This document shows, piece by piece, positions 34,229 through 42,511 of a stretch of 64,000 nucleotides of DNA; within the stretch, counting starts at the first letter, position 1; every line of letters begins with the position of its first letter. The notes under the pieces are model-generated. The model saw only the letters and a program-made list of their open reading frames with translations. It searched no databases and was not told the DNA's origin. The stretch comes from Sphingomonas sp. R-74633 (GTDB lineage: Bacteria; Pseudomonadota; Alphaproteobacteria; Sphingomonadales; Sphingomonadaceae): the NCBI RefSeq assembly GCF_013416555.1, contig NZ_JACCFG010000006.1:186001-250000 (forward strand). Reading direction: 5' to 3'. The position numbers and the translations under genes were made by a program.

Positions 34229-35796
34229 GCACGATCAACCAGTCCGGCTGGCGCCCCACCACCCCGCAAGCCGGCGAAGCGAACACCGCCACCTTTACCG
34301 GCAACCGTGCCTTGATGCTCGAGGAAGCGCTGATCTTCGAGATCGGTTCGAGCCAGACCACCGGCGTCGATTTCGGCCCAGTGCCCGCAGGCAAGTCGCG
34401 CCTCGGCGGCCTCACCCGTGACGCCGAGATCGGCCTGCCCGGCCTGTCCGAGCCCGAGACGGTGCGCCACTATACCCGTCTCAGCCGCCAGAACTACGCG
34501 ATCGACCTGGGGCTGTTCCCGCTCGGCTCGTGCACGATGAAGCACAATCCGCGCCTCAACGAGCGCATGGCCCGCCTGCCGGGCTTCGCCGACATCCACC
34601 CGCTCGCGCCCGTCGACACGGTGCAGGGCGCGCTCGAAGTGATCGACCAACTCGCCCACTGGCTGATCACGCTCACCGGCATGCAGGCAGTGGCGATGAG
34701 CCCCAAGGCCGGCGCGCATGGCGAGCTTTGCGGCATCCTCGCGATCCGCTCGGCGCTCGATGCGCAGGGCCAGCAGGACCGCAAGATCCTGCTTGTCCCG
34801 ACCAGCGCGCACGGCACCAACCCCGCCACCGCCGCCTTCGCCGGCTTCTCGGTCGAGGACATCCCCGCCACCGAAGACGGCCGTGTCGATCTCGAAGCGC
34901 TCAAGGCGCGGCTCGGGCCGGACATCGCCGGCGTGATGATCACCAACCCCAATACCTGCGGCCTGTTCGAGCGCGAGATGAAGGCGATCTCGGACGCGGT
35001 CCACGCGGCGGGCGGCTATGTCTATTGCGACGGCGCCAACTTCAACGCGATCGTCGGCCGGGTCCGTCCGGGCGATCTCGGCGTCGATGCGATGCACATC
35101 AACTTGCACAAGACCTTCTCGACTCCGCATGGCGGCGGCGGCCCGGGCTCGGGCCCGGTCGTGCTGTCGGCGGCGCTGGCACCCTATGCGCCGCTGCCCT
35201 TCGTCGAGAAGGATGGCGACCGCTTCCACCTCGTCGAGGAAGAGACTGCGGGCGAGCACCATGCCGGTACCTTCGGCCGCATGACTGCCTTTAACGGCCA
35301 GATGGGAATGTTCACGCGCGCGCTGACCTATATCCTCAGCCATGGCGCCGATGGCCTGCGCCAGGTCGCCGAGGATTCGGTGCTCAACGCCAATTATATC
35401 CTGCGCAGCATGGAAGACGTGCTGGAAGCGCCCTTCGCCAAATACGGTCCGTGCATGCACGAGGCGATCTTCAGCGACCGCGGCCTGCCCGAGGGCCTGT
35501 CGACGATCGACATCGCCAAGGGACTGATCGACGAGGGCTATCACCCGATGACGGTCTATTTCCCGCTCGTCGTCCACGGCGCGATGCTGGTGGAGCCGAC
35601 CGAGACCGAGAGCAAGGCGACGCTTGACCAGTTCATCGGCGCGTTCCGCTCGGTTGCGGCCCGCGCCAAGAACGGGGATCCGACGATCAAGACTGCCCCG
35701 CACTTCGCCCCGCGCCGCCGCCTCGACGAGACGCTCGCGGCGCGCAAGCCGGTGCTGGCGTGGAAGCCACCGGTGCAGGCGGAAGCGGCGGAGTAA
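34225..35796 (+). CDS. gcvPB: Glycine dehydrogenase (decarboxylating) subunit 2
   Basis: A 523-residue PLP-bearing beta subunit. The Schiff-base lysine is K296 in HINLHKTFSTPHGGGGPG. Other blocks are YAIDLGLFPLGSCTMKHNPR, SPKAGAHGELCGILAIR, AHGTNPATAAFAGF, MITNPNTCGLFE and VYCDGANFNAIVGRVRPGD. The start is the ATG at 34225 within the gcvPA stop overlap. The last gene of the gcv operon; a palindromic repeat follows its stop. Confidence 0.97.
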   Translation: MSTINQSGWRPTTPQAGEANTATFTGNRALMLEEALIFEIGSSQTTGVDFGPVPAGKSRLGGLTRDAEIGLPGLSEPETVRHYTRLSRQNYAIDLGLFPLGSCTMKHNPRLNERMARLPGFADIHPLAPVDTVQGALEVIDQLAHWLITLTGMQAVAMSPKAGAHGELCGILAIRSALDAQGQQDRKILLVPTSAHGTNPATAAFAGFSVEDIPATEDGRVDLEALKARLGPDIAGVMITNPNTCGLFEREMKAISDAVHAAGGYVYCDGANFNAIVGRVRPGDLGVDAMHINLHKTFSTPHGGGGPGSGPVVLSAALAPYAPLPFVEKDGDRFHLVEEETAGEHHAGTFGRMTAFNGQMGMFTRALTYILSHGADGLRQVAEDSVLNANYILRSMEDVLEAPFAKYGPCMHEAIFSDRGLPEGLSTIDIAKGLIDEGYHPMTVYFPLVVHGAMLVEPTETESKATLDQFIGAFRSVAARAKNGDPTIKTAPHFAPRRRLDETLAARKPVLAWKPPVQAEAAE

Positions 35797-35809
35797 AGCT
35801 ATTCCGTTA

Positions 35810-35908
35810 CCCTCCCTGACAAGGGAGGGGCCAGGGGTGGGTTGCCATCCGCGGGCTGCAAAGCTTGTTGAACCCGACCCACCCCCGACCCCTCCCTTCC
35901 AGGGAGGG
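35810..35908. repeat. Paired palindromic element after gcvPB, possible terminator
   Basis: Two inverted arms, about 35810-35843 and 35871-35908, each with an internal CCCTCCC-ACAAGGGAGGG-type hairpin, flank a short unique centre. They lie between convergent genes (gcvPB and the DUF2236 gene). The layout resembles a BIME or REP pair, and it may also act as a terminator. Confidence 0.6.
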
Positions 35909-35913
35909 GAGTT

Positions 35914-36828
35914 TTAGCCTTTCCGCCACAACCAGTCGGCCGGCAGCCCGAGCCGCTCGCTCGCTTTCGCGGGTGGCGAACCGAGCAGCGGCACGCGGTC
36001 GGCGGTGCGCGCGATCAGGCGTACAAGCCGCCTTTCGAACCCGCGCAGCCGCCAGTCCTCAAGTCCAAGCCGGTCGATCAGTACATCGGGCAGCAGCGAC
36101 ACCGCGGCACGCAGCAGCATGCGCTGGAACGGGCGCGCGGCGCGCGGCAGCGCCGGGACCTTTGCCATGATCTCGAGAAATTCGAGGATGATCGGCGAGG
36201 GGACCAGCCGCGGATCCATCCAGGCGAACAGGGCTGCCATCTTCGCCTCGCTGCCCGGGGCGCCGACCGCGCCATAGAGCCGCGCCACCGTCGCACCCTC
36301 GGCCAGCGCGCTGTCGCGCTCGCGGTAGCTCAGCCGCTCCACATAGCTGTGATAGGCGCGGACAAAGCCGAAGGACGCGGTGGCCTGGACCCAGTCGAGC
36401 AGCACCGGATCGTTCGCGTGATAGGGCGTGCCTTCGCTGGTGATGCCGGTCACCCGGCCATGCGCGCGCACGACGCCGGCGATCATCGCCTCGGCGCGGC
36501 TCCTCGGGCCATAGACGCTCATCATCGCGGCCAGACCGGTGCGGCGAAGGCGGGTGAGCGCGTCGGTACGGAAGCTTGAATGCTCCCAAACGCCGTCGCG
36601 CACGCCGGGCTCGGCCAGTTCGAGGATCACCGCTGCCACACCGCCGATGAACAAGGTGACGGGGTTCTTGAACACCCGCCACGAAACCGAGCCCGACCCG
36701 ATCAGCGCAGCTTCGCCCACCGGCGCAGCGAAGTCGAAGTCCATGCCGGGCGCGCTGCCCATCATCTCGCTTGCCGCCGCGCCGATGCGGCGGAGCAGGG
36801 GCTCGGGCAGAGTGAGGGCGTCGATCAT
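35914..36828 (-). CDS. DUF2236 (MpaB/latex-clearing-protein family) oxygenase-like protein
   Basis: A 304-residue protein of the ER-bound oxygenase MpaB/DUF2236 family: SWRVFKNPVTLFIGGVAAVI at the start, GVWEHSSFRTDALTRLRRT, MMSVYGPRSRAEAMIAGVVR, AHGRVTG, HANDPVLLDWVQATASFGFV and YHSYVERLSYRERDSALAEG. Family members such as Lcp use haem, with His and Lys/Arg ligands in the helical core; H and R residues are present (RAHGRVTG, YHANDP), but the exact ligands are not assigned here. The substrate is unknown. It lies convergent to gcvPB. Confidence 0.8.
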   Translation of the reverse strand: MIDALTLPEPLLRRIGAAASEMMGSAPGMDFDFAAPVGEAALIGSGSVSWRVFKNPVTLFIGGVAAVILELAEPGVRDGVWEHSSFRTDALTRLRRTGLAAMMSVYGPRSRAEAMIAGVVRAHGRVTGITSEGTPYHANDPVLLDWVQATASFGFVRAYHSYVERLSYRERDSALAEGATVARLYGAVGAPGSEAKMAALFAWMDPRLVPSPIILEFLEIMAKVPALPRAARPFQRMLLRAAVSLLPDVLIDRLGLEDWRLRGFERRLVRLIARTADRVPLLGSPPAKASERLGLPADWLWRKG

Positions 36829-36879
36829 GCCACCCCAACGTGTCGGGAACGGCTTTCGTTCAGACGCGGTCCCGCGCGG

Positions 36880-37353
36880 TCAGATCCAGCGGCGCACGCT
36901 CGACTTATAGGCCAGATAGGGGGCGCCGAACTTGGCGGCGAGATAGGCTTCCTCGCGCTCGATCACTTCGCGCTGGATCACGAATACCAGCGGGATCAGC
37001 AGCAGCAGCGCCACCAGGCTGTCGAGCCATACCGCTACGCCCGCATAGGTCAGCGCCATGCCGAAATACATCGGATTGCGGGACCAGCGATAGACGCCGT
37101 CGGTGACGAATGCCGTCGATCGCTTCCAGGGCCGGGTGTCGGTGCCGGCGCTACGGAACAGACCGATTGCCGAGAAGACGATGCCGATGCCGAGGATCAC
37201 TGCGAGCCAGCCGATGCCGCGTTCGGTCGAGTTGCTGAGCGGCAGGTCGGGGCTGCCCATGAACCGGCCCAGCGCCAGCCCGACCACCAGCGTGCCGACA
37301 AAGGCCGCCGGCGGCATGAACTTCACGCCTGCACTATCCTGATCGATGTCCAT
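36880..37353 (-). CDS. Isoprenylcysteine carboxyl methyltransferase-family membrane protein
   Basis: A 157-residue integral membrane protein with four hydrophobic segments. The ICMT/NnrU-type signature is VTDGVYRWSRNPMYFGMALT, followed near the C-terminus by VIQREVIEREEAYLAAKFGA and the end AYKSSVRRWI. These residues form the SAM-binding region in ICMT relatives; the bacterial acceptor is unknown. GGAGGG precedes the ATG at 37353. It is divergent from the next small gene. Confidence 0.82.
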   Translation of the reverse strand: MDIDQDSAGVKFMPPAAFVGTLVVGLALGRFMGSPDLPLSNSTERGIGWLAVILGIGIVFSAIGLFRSAGTDTRPWKRSTAFVTDGVYRWSRNPMYFGMALTYAGVAVWLDSLVALLLLIPLVFVIQREVIEREEAYLAAKFGAPYLAYKSSVRRWI

Positions 37354-37485
37354 TTACCCTCCGGGCGCTCTGATGGACCGGCGTCGCGGCATGCGCAATC
37401 CTCTTGCCTTTTCCCGCCATCTCGGCTGGCATATGGAGTGTATTGCTTATATATAGCACTGGCAAGTTTCGGGGGAAAGTTTTCG

Positions 37486-38004
37486 ATGCAGGGTCAGCCC
37501 GTCCATCCCAATCCGCTGTTCAACCTGATCCCGATCGCGATCATACTGGTCGTGCTCGCGCTGCGGTTCCGCCGGCTCACCCGCGAGCGGCCGCTGAAGA
37601 TCGAGTGGCTGTGGGTGGTGCCCGCGCTCTATATCGTGATCGCGGGCGTCACTTTCTGGAACCTGCCCCCGTCGCCGACGACGCTGGCGGTGGCGTTCGC
37701 GGCGCTTCTCGCCGGCGCCGCGCTCGGCTGGCAGCGCGGCCGGATGATGCACATCAAGGTCGATCCGGAGACGCACGAGATCTCGCAAAAGGGCTCAGTG
37801 GCGGCGATGGCGTTCATCATCGTGCTGGTGCTGATCCGCACCGGCGCGCGCAATGCCGAGGCGCTCGGCCTGCCCGGCATCCATTTCGACGTGATGGCGA
37901 TGACCGACGTGCTGATCGCGTTTGCATTGGGCATGCTGACGATGCAGCGCGTCGAGATGTTCCTGCGCGCCCGCCGGCTGCTCGAGGAAGCACGCGCCGC
38001 GTGA
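37486..38004 (+). CDS. Multi-pass membrane protein, CcdC/DUF1453-like
   Basis: A 172-residue membrane protein with four or more hydrophobic helices (PIAIILVVLALRFRRL, VVPALYIVIAGVTFW, MAFIIVLVLIRTGARNA, DVLIAFALGMLTMQ) and a short cytoplasmic loop HIKVDPETHEISQKGS. The Arg-rich loop RRLTRERPLKIEWLW and the closing FLRARRLLEEARAA fit the CcdC/DUF1453 group. The ATG at 37486 has GGGGGAAAG upstream. Its stop overlaps the next gene. Confidence 0.7.
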   Translation: MQGQPVHPNPLFNLIPIAIILVVLALRFRRLTRERPLKIEWLWVVPALYIVIAGVTFWNLPPSPTTLAVAFAALLAGAALGWQRGRMMHIKVDPETHEISQKGSVAAMAFIIVLVLIRTGARNAEALGLPGIHFDVMAMTDVLIAFALGMLTMQRVEMFLRARRLLEEARAA

Positions 38005-38582
38005 AGCGCCACGCCCCCGCCACCGAGCGCAACCGCGAGCCGATCGCCGCGGTGCTTGCCGAGGTGCTGCCGGTGTCGGGCCGCGTGCTCGAGATCGCCA
38101 GCGGCACCGGTGAGCATTGCGCCTTTTTCGCGGAATGCTTTCCTGGCGTCACCTGGCAGCCAAGCGATCCCGATCCCGACGCGCTGGCCTCGATCGCGGA
38201 ATGGACGGGCGAACTGCCGAACGTCCTTCCGCCGCTCGAGATCGACGCGGCGGTGGGCGACTTCCCGGCGGCGGACGCGATCCTCTGCGTCAACATGGTC
38301 CATATCAGCCCGTGGGAAGCGACGCTTGGACTGATGGCCGGGGCAGGGACGGCGCTGGCTTCCGGCGCCCCGCTGATCCTCTACGGACCCTATCGCCGCG
38401 AAGGCGTGGAGACCGCGCCGTCGAACGAGGCGTTCGAGCTGTGGCTGAAGGAGAAGGACGCGCGCTTCGGGCTGCGCTTCGTCGAGGCGGTGAGCGAGGT
38501 TGCGGCGCCGCATGGCCTCGCGCTGGAACGGCTGGTCGAGATGCCGGCGAATAACCTGATGCTGGTCTACCGGCGCGCCTGA
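38001..38582 (+). CDS. DUF938 SAM-dependent methyltransferase
   Basis: A 193-residue protein starting at GTG 38001, inside the preceding stop (GTGA). It is of the DUF938 class: APATERNREPIAAVLAEVLP at the N-terminus, motif I VLEIASGTGEH, and then WQPSDPDPDALASI and AILCVNMVHISPWEATLGLM. It also has PLILYGPYRREGV and DARFGLRFVEAVSEVAAPHG. A methyl transfer is expected but the substrate is unknown. Coupled to the CcdC-like membrane protein. Confidence 0.82.
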   Translation: MKRHAPATERNREPIAAVLAEVLPVSGRVLEIASGTGEHCAFFAECFPGVTWQPSDPDPDALASIAEWTGELPNVLPPLEIDAAVGDFPAADAILCVNMVHISPWEATLGLMAGAGTALASGAPLILYGPYRREGVETAPSNEAFELWLKEKDARFGLRFVEAVSEVAAPHGLALERLVEMPANNLMLVYRRA

Positions 38583-38591
38583 AACCTAAGC

Positions 38592-38699
38592 CGTCACCCC
38601 GGCCTCGTGCCGGGGTCCACTGTTCCGCACCGATCGACCTTCGAGCCTCTTGCCCTTTGCTAGCCTCCCGGTGGATCCCGGAACAAGTCCGGGGTGACG
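38592..38699. repeat. Paired palindromic REP element
   Basis: Two inverted copies, 38592-38620 and 38671-38699, each of the form GTCACCCCGG-n-CCGGGGTCCAC or its complement, face each other across about 50 unique bases. They lie between the convergent methyltransferase and transporter genes. The same palindrome family recurs at 43523-43601, 59181-59262 and 60929-61011. Confidence 0.8.
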
Positions 38700-38712
38700 A
38701 AGATGGGAGGGC

Positions 38713-39621
38713 CTAGACCGGCTCCATCTCCGCGCTGGTCACCGCCGGCCCCACGCCGCGCTTGCGCTCGCGCCAGACGATGTACAGCCCGCTCGCGATG
38801 ATCACCGGCGCGCCCAGCCAGGTCCAGGCGCTCGGCCACATGCCGAAGATCGCCCAGCCATAGAGCGTGCCCCAGATCAGGCTCGAATAGTCCATCGGCA
38901 CCACGGCGCTGACCGGCGCATGGCGCACCGATCCGGTAAGCGCGAGCTGGCCGACGCCGCCGATCAGGCCGATCCCGACCAGCATCGCCCAGGTGACGGG
39001 GTCGTGCATCTTGAACGAGAAGGCGTAGGGGATCGCCAGCACCGGCACCGACAGCACCGAGAACCAGAAGACGGTCGTCCCCGTTGCTTCGGTCTTGCCG
39101 ATCTGCCGGAGCAGGATCGCGACGATCGCGACGAACAGCGCCGCGAGCAGCCCGACCATCGCGCCGAACGCGGGGATATGCGTGCTCCCCGGCTGCGCGA
39201 CGATCAGCACGCCGACAAAGCCGATGATCACCGCGCCCCAGCGATGCCAGCCGGTCGGCTCCTTCAGGAGCAGCGCGCCCAGGATCGTCGCGAAGATCGG
39301 CACGGTGAACTGGAAAGTGGTCGCCTCGGCCAGCGGCAGCAGCAGCACCGCGCCGAAGGTGAAGATCATGCCGGTCAGCCCCACGGTGCTGCGCACGACA
39401 TGCGCGCCGAAGCGCCGGGTGCGGATCGAGCCCAGCCCGCCGGGGCCGGCCGCCACAAAGGCAGTCACCAGCGGCACCGCCCAGAGCTGGCGATGGAACA
39501 TCGTCTCGACCAGTCCGGCGCCGCGCGTCTCGGCGAGCTTGATCAGCGCGGACATGGTCGCAAGGCAGGCCACCGCGAACAGCCGCAGCAAGATGCCCTT
39601 CAATATGTGATCGCCCTGCAC
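38713..39621 (-). CDS. EamA/DMT-family transporter
   Basis: About 302 residues with ten hydrophobic helices arranged as two EamA halves: GILLRLFAVACLATMSALIK, VRSTVGLTGMIFTFGAVLLL and AVIIGFVGVLIVAQPGSTHI in the first, and GMVGLLAALFVAIVAILLRQ-like helices, LIGGVGQLALTGSVRHAPVS and PMDYSSLIWGTLYGWAIFGM in the second. Family members export metabolites such as amino acids; the substrate here is unknown. The start may be the GTG at 39621 (VQGDHILKG) or one further upstream. Confidence 0.85.
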   Translation of the reverse strand: MQGDHILKGILLRLFAVACLATMSALIKLAETRGAGLVETMFHRQLWAVPLVTAFVAAGPGGLGSIRTRRFGAHVVRSTVGLTGMIFTFGAVLLLPLAEATTFQFTVPIFATILGALLLKEPTGWHRWGAVIIGFVGVLIVAQPGSTHIPAFGAMVGLLAALFVAIVAILLRQIGKTEATGTTVFWFSVLSVPVLAIPYAFSFKMHDPVTWAMLVGIGLIGGVGQLALTGSVRHAPVSAVVPMDYSSLIWGTLYGWAIFGMWPSAWTWLGAPVIIASGLYIVWRERKRGVGPAVTSAEMEPV

Positions 39622-39660
39622 GCCTGAGCCTTTGCGGCACGGGGGCGCCGGCGGCAACCC

Positions 39661-40308
39661 TCAGAGCATCGGCGGATAGGCCTGGCCGAACTGCGCGTCG
39701 GGCAAGGCCGCGACTGCCTTGCGCGCGTCGAGCCCCTCGCTGCAGGAAACCGGCTTGGGCGCTGGTGGCCCGATCGTCCGCCCGGCCGGATGATCACGCG
39801 CGGCGGCGGCAGCCTCCCACAGCGCGATATTCTGCCTGAGGTAGAGCGCGCGCAGGTCCGGCGCGTACCAGCCGGCATCGTTGGCGGGATCGGCGAAATA
39901 GGCGGCGCAGCGCTCGGGCGAGGTGGTTGAGAGCTGCTCGGCCAGCGCGATCTCGGCGGCGAGATAGGCGCGCAATGCCGGCACCGGCGCCTGCACGATG
40001 CTCGCGCGGCGGCGCTGCGTCGCCGCGCTGACAAAGGCCCCGGCGGTCTCCTGCACTTCGGCCGGCCCGCCGCCCGCCCGCGCGCGCTCGACTACCGCCG
40101 CCTTCAGTGCCTCGAAATCCTCGGGGAAGGTCCGCTTGATCGTCCGGCTCAGGGCCCCGCCGGGCTCGTCGGCGAGCAGCTCGCGTTCCACCGATGCCGG
40201 ATCGGTGAGCGCGTTCTGTGGCGCCGTGCGCGGCCATTGCGCGATCGCCCAGGCGACAACGCCCAGCGCCACCAGGATCAGCGCCAAAGTGCGCCACCGC
40301 CCGCTCAC
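39661..40308 (-). CDS. Hypothetical membrane-anchored protein
   Basis: A 215-residue protein. The GTG at 40308 has GGGGAGC upstream and begins an N-terminal membrane anchor (GRWRTLALILVALGVVAWAI). The periplasmic part is helical: RTIKRTFPEDFEALKAAVVE, PAEVQETAGAFVSAATQRRR, AEIALAEQLSTTSPERCAAY. It has paired cysteines (RCAAYFADPA and VSCSEGLDARKA). It diverges from proS, about 70 bases away. No recognised family. Confidence 0.68.
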   Translation of the reverse strand: MSGRWRTLALILVALGVVAWAIAQWPRTAPQNALTDPASVERELLADEPGGALSRTIKRTFPEDFEALKAAVVERARAGGGPAEVQETAGAFVSAATQRRRASIVQAPVPALRAYLAAEIALAEQLSTTSPERCAAYFADPANDAGWYAPDLRALYLRQNIALWEAAAAARDHPAGRTIGPPAPKPVSCSEGLDARKAVAALPDAQFGQAYPPML

Positions 40309-40376
40309 CGCCTGCTCCCCATAATCCCGTGCGACTCCTCTTTGCCCGCGCAAGCTTTGTCGCTATCCGCCCAGTC

Positions 40377-41909
40377 ATGATCAAGCATGCACTCAATGTC
40401 ACCCGCGAGGGCGACTTCGCCCAATGGTACCAGACCGTCATCACCGAAGCCGACATGGCCGAGGAGAGCGGTGTGCGCGGGTGCATGGTCATCCGGCCGT
40501 GGGGCTATGGCATCTGGGAGCGCATCCAGCGCCTGCTCGACGATCGCATCAAGGCGACCGGCCATGAGAATTGCTATTTCCCGCTGTTCATCCCGCTCTC
40601 CTACTTTGAGAAAGAAGCCGAGCATGTCGACGGCTTCGCGAAGGAGATGGCGGTCGTCACGCATCACCGGTTGATCCAGAAGGACGGCAAGCTCGTCCCC
40701 GATCCCGAGGCGAAGCTCGAGGAGCCGCTCGTCGTCCGCCCGACTTCGGAGACGGTGATCGGTGCCGCGTTCAGCCGCTGGGTCCAGTCGTGGCGCGACC
40801 TGCCGGTGCTGATCAACCAATGGGCGAATGTCGTCCGCTGGGAGATGCGCACCCGCATGTTCCTGCGCACTGCCGAGTTCCTCTGGCAGGAAGGGCACAC
40901 TGCCCATGCCAGCGTCGGGGAAGCGCGCGAAGAGACGATGAAGATGCTCGAAGTCTATCGCGAGTTCGCCGAGAATTGCGCGGCAATGCCCGTGATCGCC
41001 GGCGAGAAGCCCGAGAATGAGCGCTTCCCGGGCGCGGTCTCGACCTATTCGATCGAAGCGATGATGCAGGACGGCAAGGCGCTGCAGGCGGCGACCAGCC
41101 ATTTCCTCGGCACCACCTTCAGCAAGGCGCAGGACATCAAGTTCCAGAACTCGGAAGGCCAGCAGGAGCTCGCCCAGACGACGAGCTGGGGCATGTCGAC
41201 CCGCATGATCGGCGGGCTGATCATGACGCATGGCGATGATGACGGCCTGCGCGTGCCGCCCCGCCTCGCGCCCTGGCAGATCGCGATCGTGCCGATGCTG
41301 CGCGACAATGACGAGGACGCCGCGCTGATCGACTATTGCAAGTCGCTCCAGCAGGAACTCGCCAAGCTCACCGCGTTCGGCGAGCCCGTCCGCGCGCTGC
41401 TCGACCTCAAGGCGGTCAAGGCGGTCACCAAGCGCTGGGGCTGGATCAAGAAGGGCGCACCGGTCGTCGTCGAAGTCGGCGGCCGCGACATGGCCGGCGG
41501 CAACGTCTCGGTCACCGTCCGCACCGAGCTCTATCGCGAGGACGGCAAGCTCAATTCGGCGATCATCCCGCGTGATGCATTTCTCGGCGATATCGTGGCA
41601 ACACTCGAAGGCGTGCAGAAGGTGCTGTTCGACGAGGCCAAGGCGCGCACGGACGCGAACATCGTCCGCGACGTGACCGACTTCGCCGGCATGGCCGATT
41701 ATTTCGAGAAGGCCGGCAAGTTCCCCGGCTGGGTCGAAGTCGAATGGTCGAAGCCGAGCGGCGCCGATCTCGACAAGGTGGTCGAGCGGCTGAAGGCGCT
41801 CAAGCTGACCTTCCGCAACGTGCCGAACGACGCAGCGCCGGCCACCGGCACCTGCATCTTTTCCGGCGCGCCCGCGGTCGAGCGCATCCTCGTCGCGCGC
41901 GCCTACTGA
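40377..41909 (+). CDS. proS: Prolyl-tRNA synthetase, archaeal/eukaryal type
   Basis: A 510-residue class II synthetase charging tRNA-Pro. The ATG at 40377 starts MIKHALNVTREGDFAQWYQT. Motif 2-type blocks are VVRPTSETVIGAAFSRWVQS, INQWANVVRWEMRTRMFLRT and EFLWQEGHTAHAS, with motif 3-type STRMIGGLIMTHGDDDG and RVPPRLAPWQIAIVP. The C-terminus ends ERILVARAY. The Tyr-terminated tail, the short insert and the absence of the bacterial editing insertion point to the eukaryal/archaeal ProRS class rather than the standard bacterial one. Its stop is coupled to the next gene (TGATG). Confidence 0.95.
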   Translation: MIKHALNVTREGDFAQWYQTVITEADMAEESGVRGCMVIRPWGYGIWERIQRLLDDRIKATGHENCYFPLFIPLSYFEKEAEHVDGFAKEMAVVTHHRLIQKDGKLVPDPEAKLEEPLVVRPTSETVIGAAFSRWVQSWRDLPVLINQWANVVRWEMRTRMFLRTAEFLWQEGHTAHASVGEAREETMKMLEVYREFAENCAAMPVIAGEKPENERFPGAVSTYSIEAMMQDGKALQAATSHFLGTTFSKAQDIKFQNSEGQQELAQTTSWGMSTRMIGGLIMTHGDDDGLRVPPRLAPWQIAIVPMLRDNDEDAALIDYCKSLQQELAKLTAFGEPVRALLDLKAVKAVTKRWGWIKKGAPVVVEVGGRDMAGGNVSVTVRTELYREDGKLNSAIIPRDAFLGDIVATLEGVQKVLFDEAKARTDANIVRDVTDFAGMADYFEKAGKFPGWVEVEWSKPSGADLDKVVERLKALKLTFRNVPNDAAPATGTCIFSGAPAVERILVARAY

Positions 41910-42511
41910 TGCGCACCCTTTTCGCCACGTTGCTCCACCAGGAGCCGCTCGGCGATGACGATCTGCTGGAGGCGCTGGAGGAATCCTGCCTCCAGCTCGC
42001 CGAGGACGACAGCGCCGGCCGCCGCTGGTGCCGCGAGCATAATTATCGCGGCTACACCAGCTACGCCTCGCTCAACGACCTGCCGATCCGCGACCCGAAC
42101 TTCGCCGACCTCAAGCGCCTGCTCGACAAGCATGTCGCGACGTTCGCCAGGGCCTGCGCCTTCGATCTCGGCGGCAAGAAGCTCAAGCTCGACAGCCTCT
42201 GGGTCAATGTCCTCGACGGCAAGGGCGGGCACGCCGGGCACATCCACCCGCACAGCGTCGTCTCGGGCACGCTCTATGTCACGCTGCCCAAGGGCGCGCG
42301 CGGGCTTAAGCTCGAGGATCCGCGCCTCGCGATGATGATGGCCGCGCCGCCGCGCCGCGAGGATGCGCCCGAGGAACTGCAGAGCTTTGTCGAGATCATC
42401 CCCGAGCCCGGCACCGTGCTGCTCTGGGAAAGCTGGCTGCGCCATGAAGTCCCGCCCGGTTCGGGCAAGGAAGAACGGATCAGCATCAGTTTCAACTATC
42501 GCTGGGGATGA
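41909..42511 (+). CDS. 2-oxoglutarate/Fe(II) oxygenase-like protein (TIGR02466 type)
   Basis: A 200-residue protein. The ATG at 41909 shares its A with the proS stop. Family blocks include YRGYTSYASLNDLPIRDPNF, LWVNVLDGKGGHAGHIHPHS with the metal His region, VSGTLYVTLPKGARGLKLED, and PEPGTVLLWESWLRHEVPPG with the second His. This is the putative 2OG-Fe(II) oxygenase group TIGR02466; no substrate is known. Coupling to a prolyl-tRNA synthetase and to a pectinesterase is unusual. Its stop overlaps the next start (ATGA). Confidence 0.8.
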   Translation: MRTLFATLLHQEPLGDDDLLEALEESCLQLAEDDSAGRRWCREHNYRGYTSYASLNDLPIRDPNFADLKRLLDKHVATFARACAFDLGGKKLKLDSLWVNVLDGKGGHAGHIHPHSVVSGTLYVTLPKGARGLKLEDPRLAMMMAAPPRREDAPEELQSFVEIIPEPGTVLLWESWLRHEVPPGSGKEERISISFNYRWG

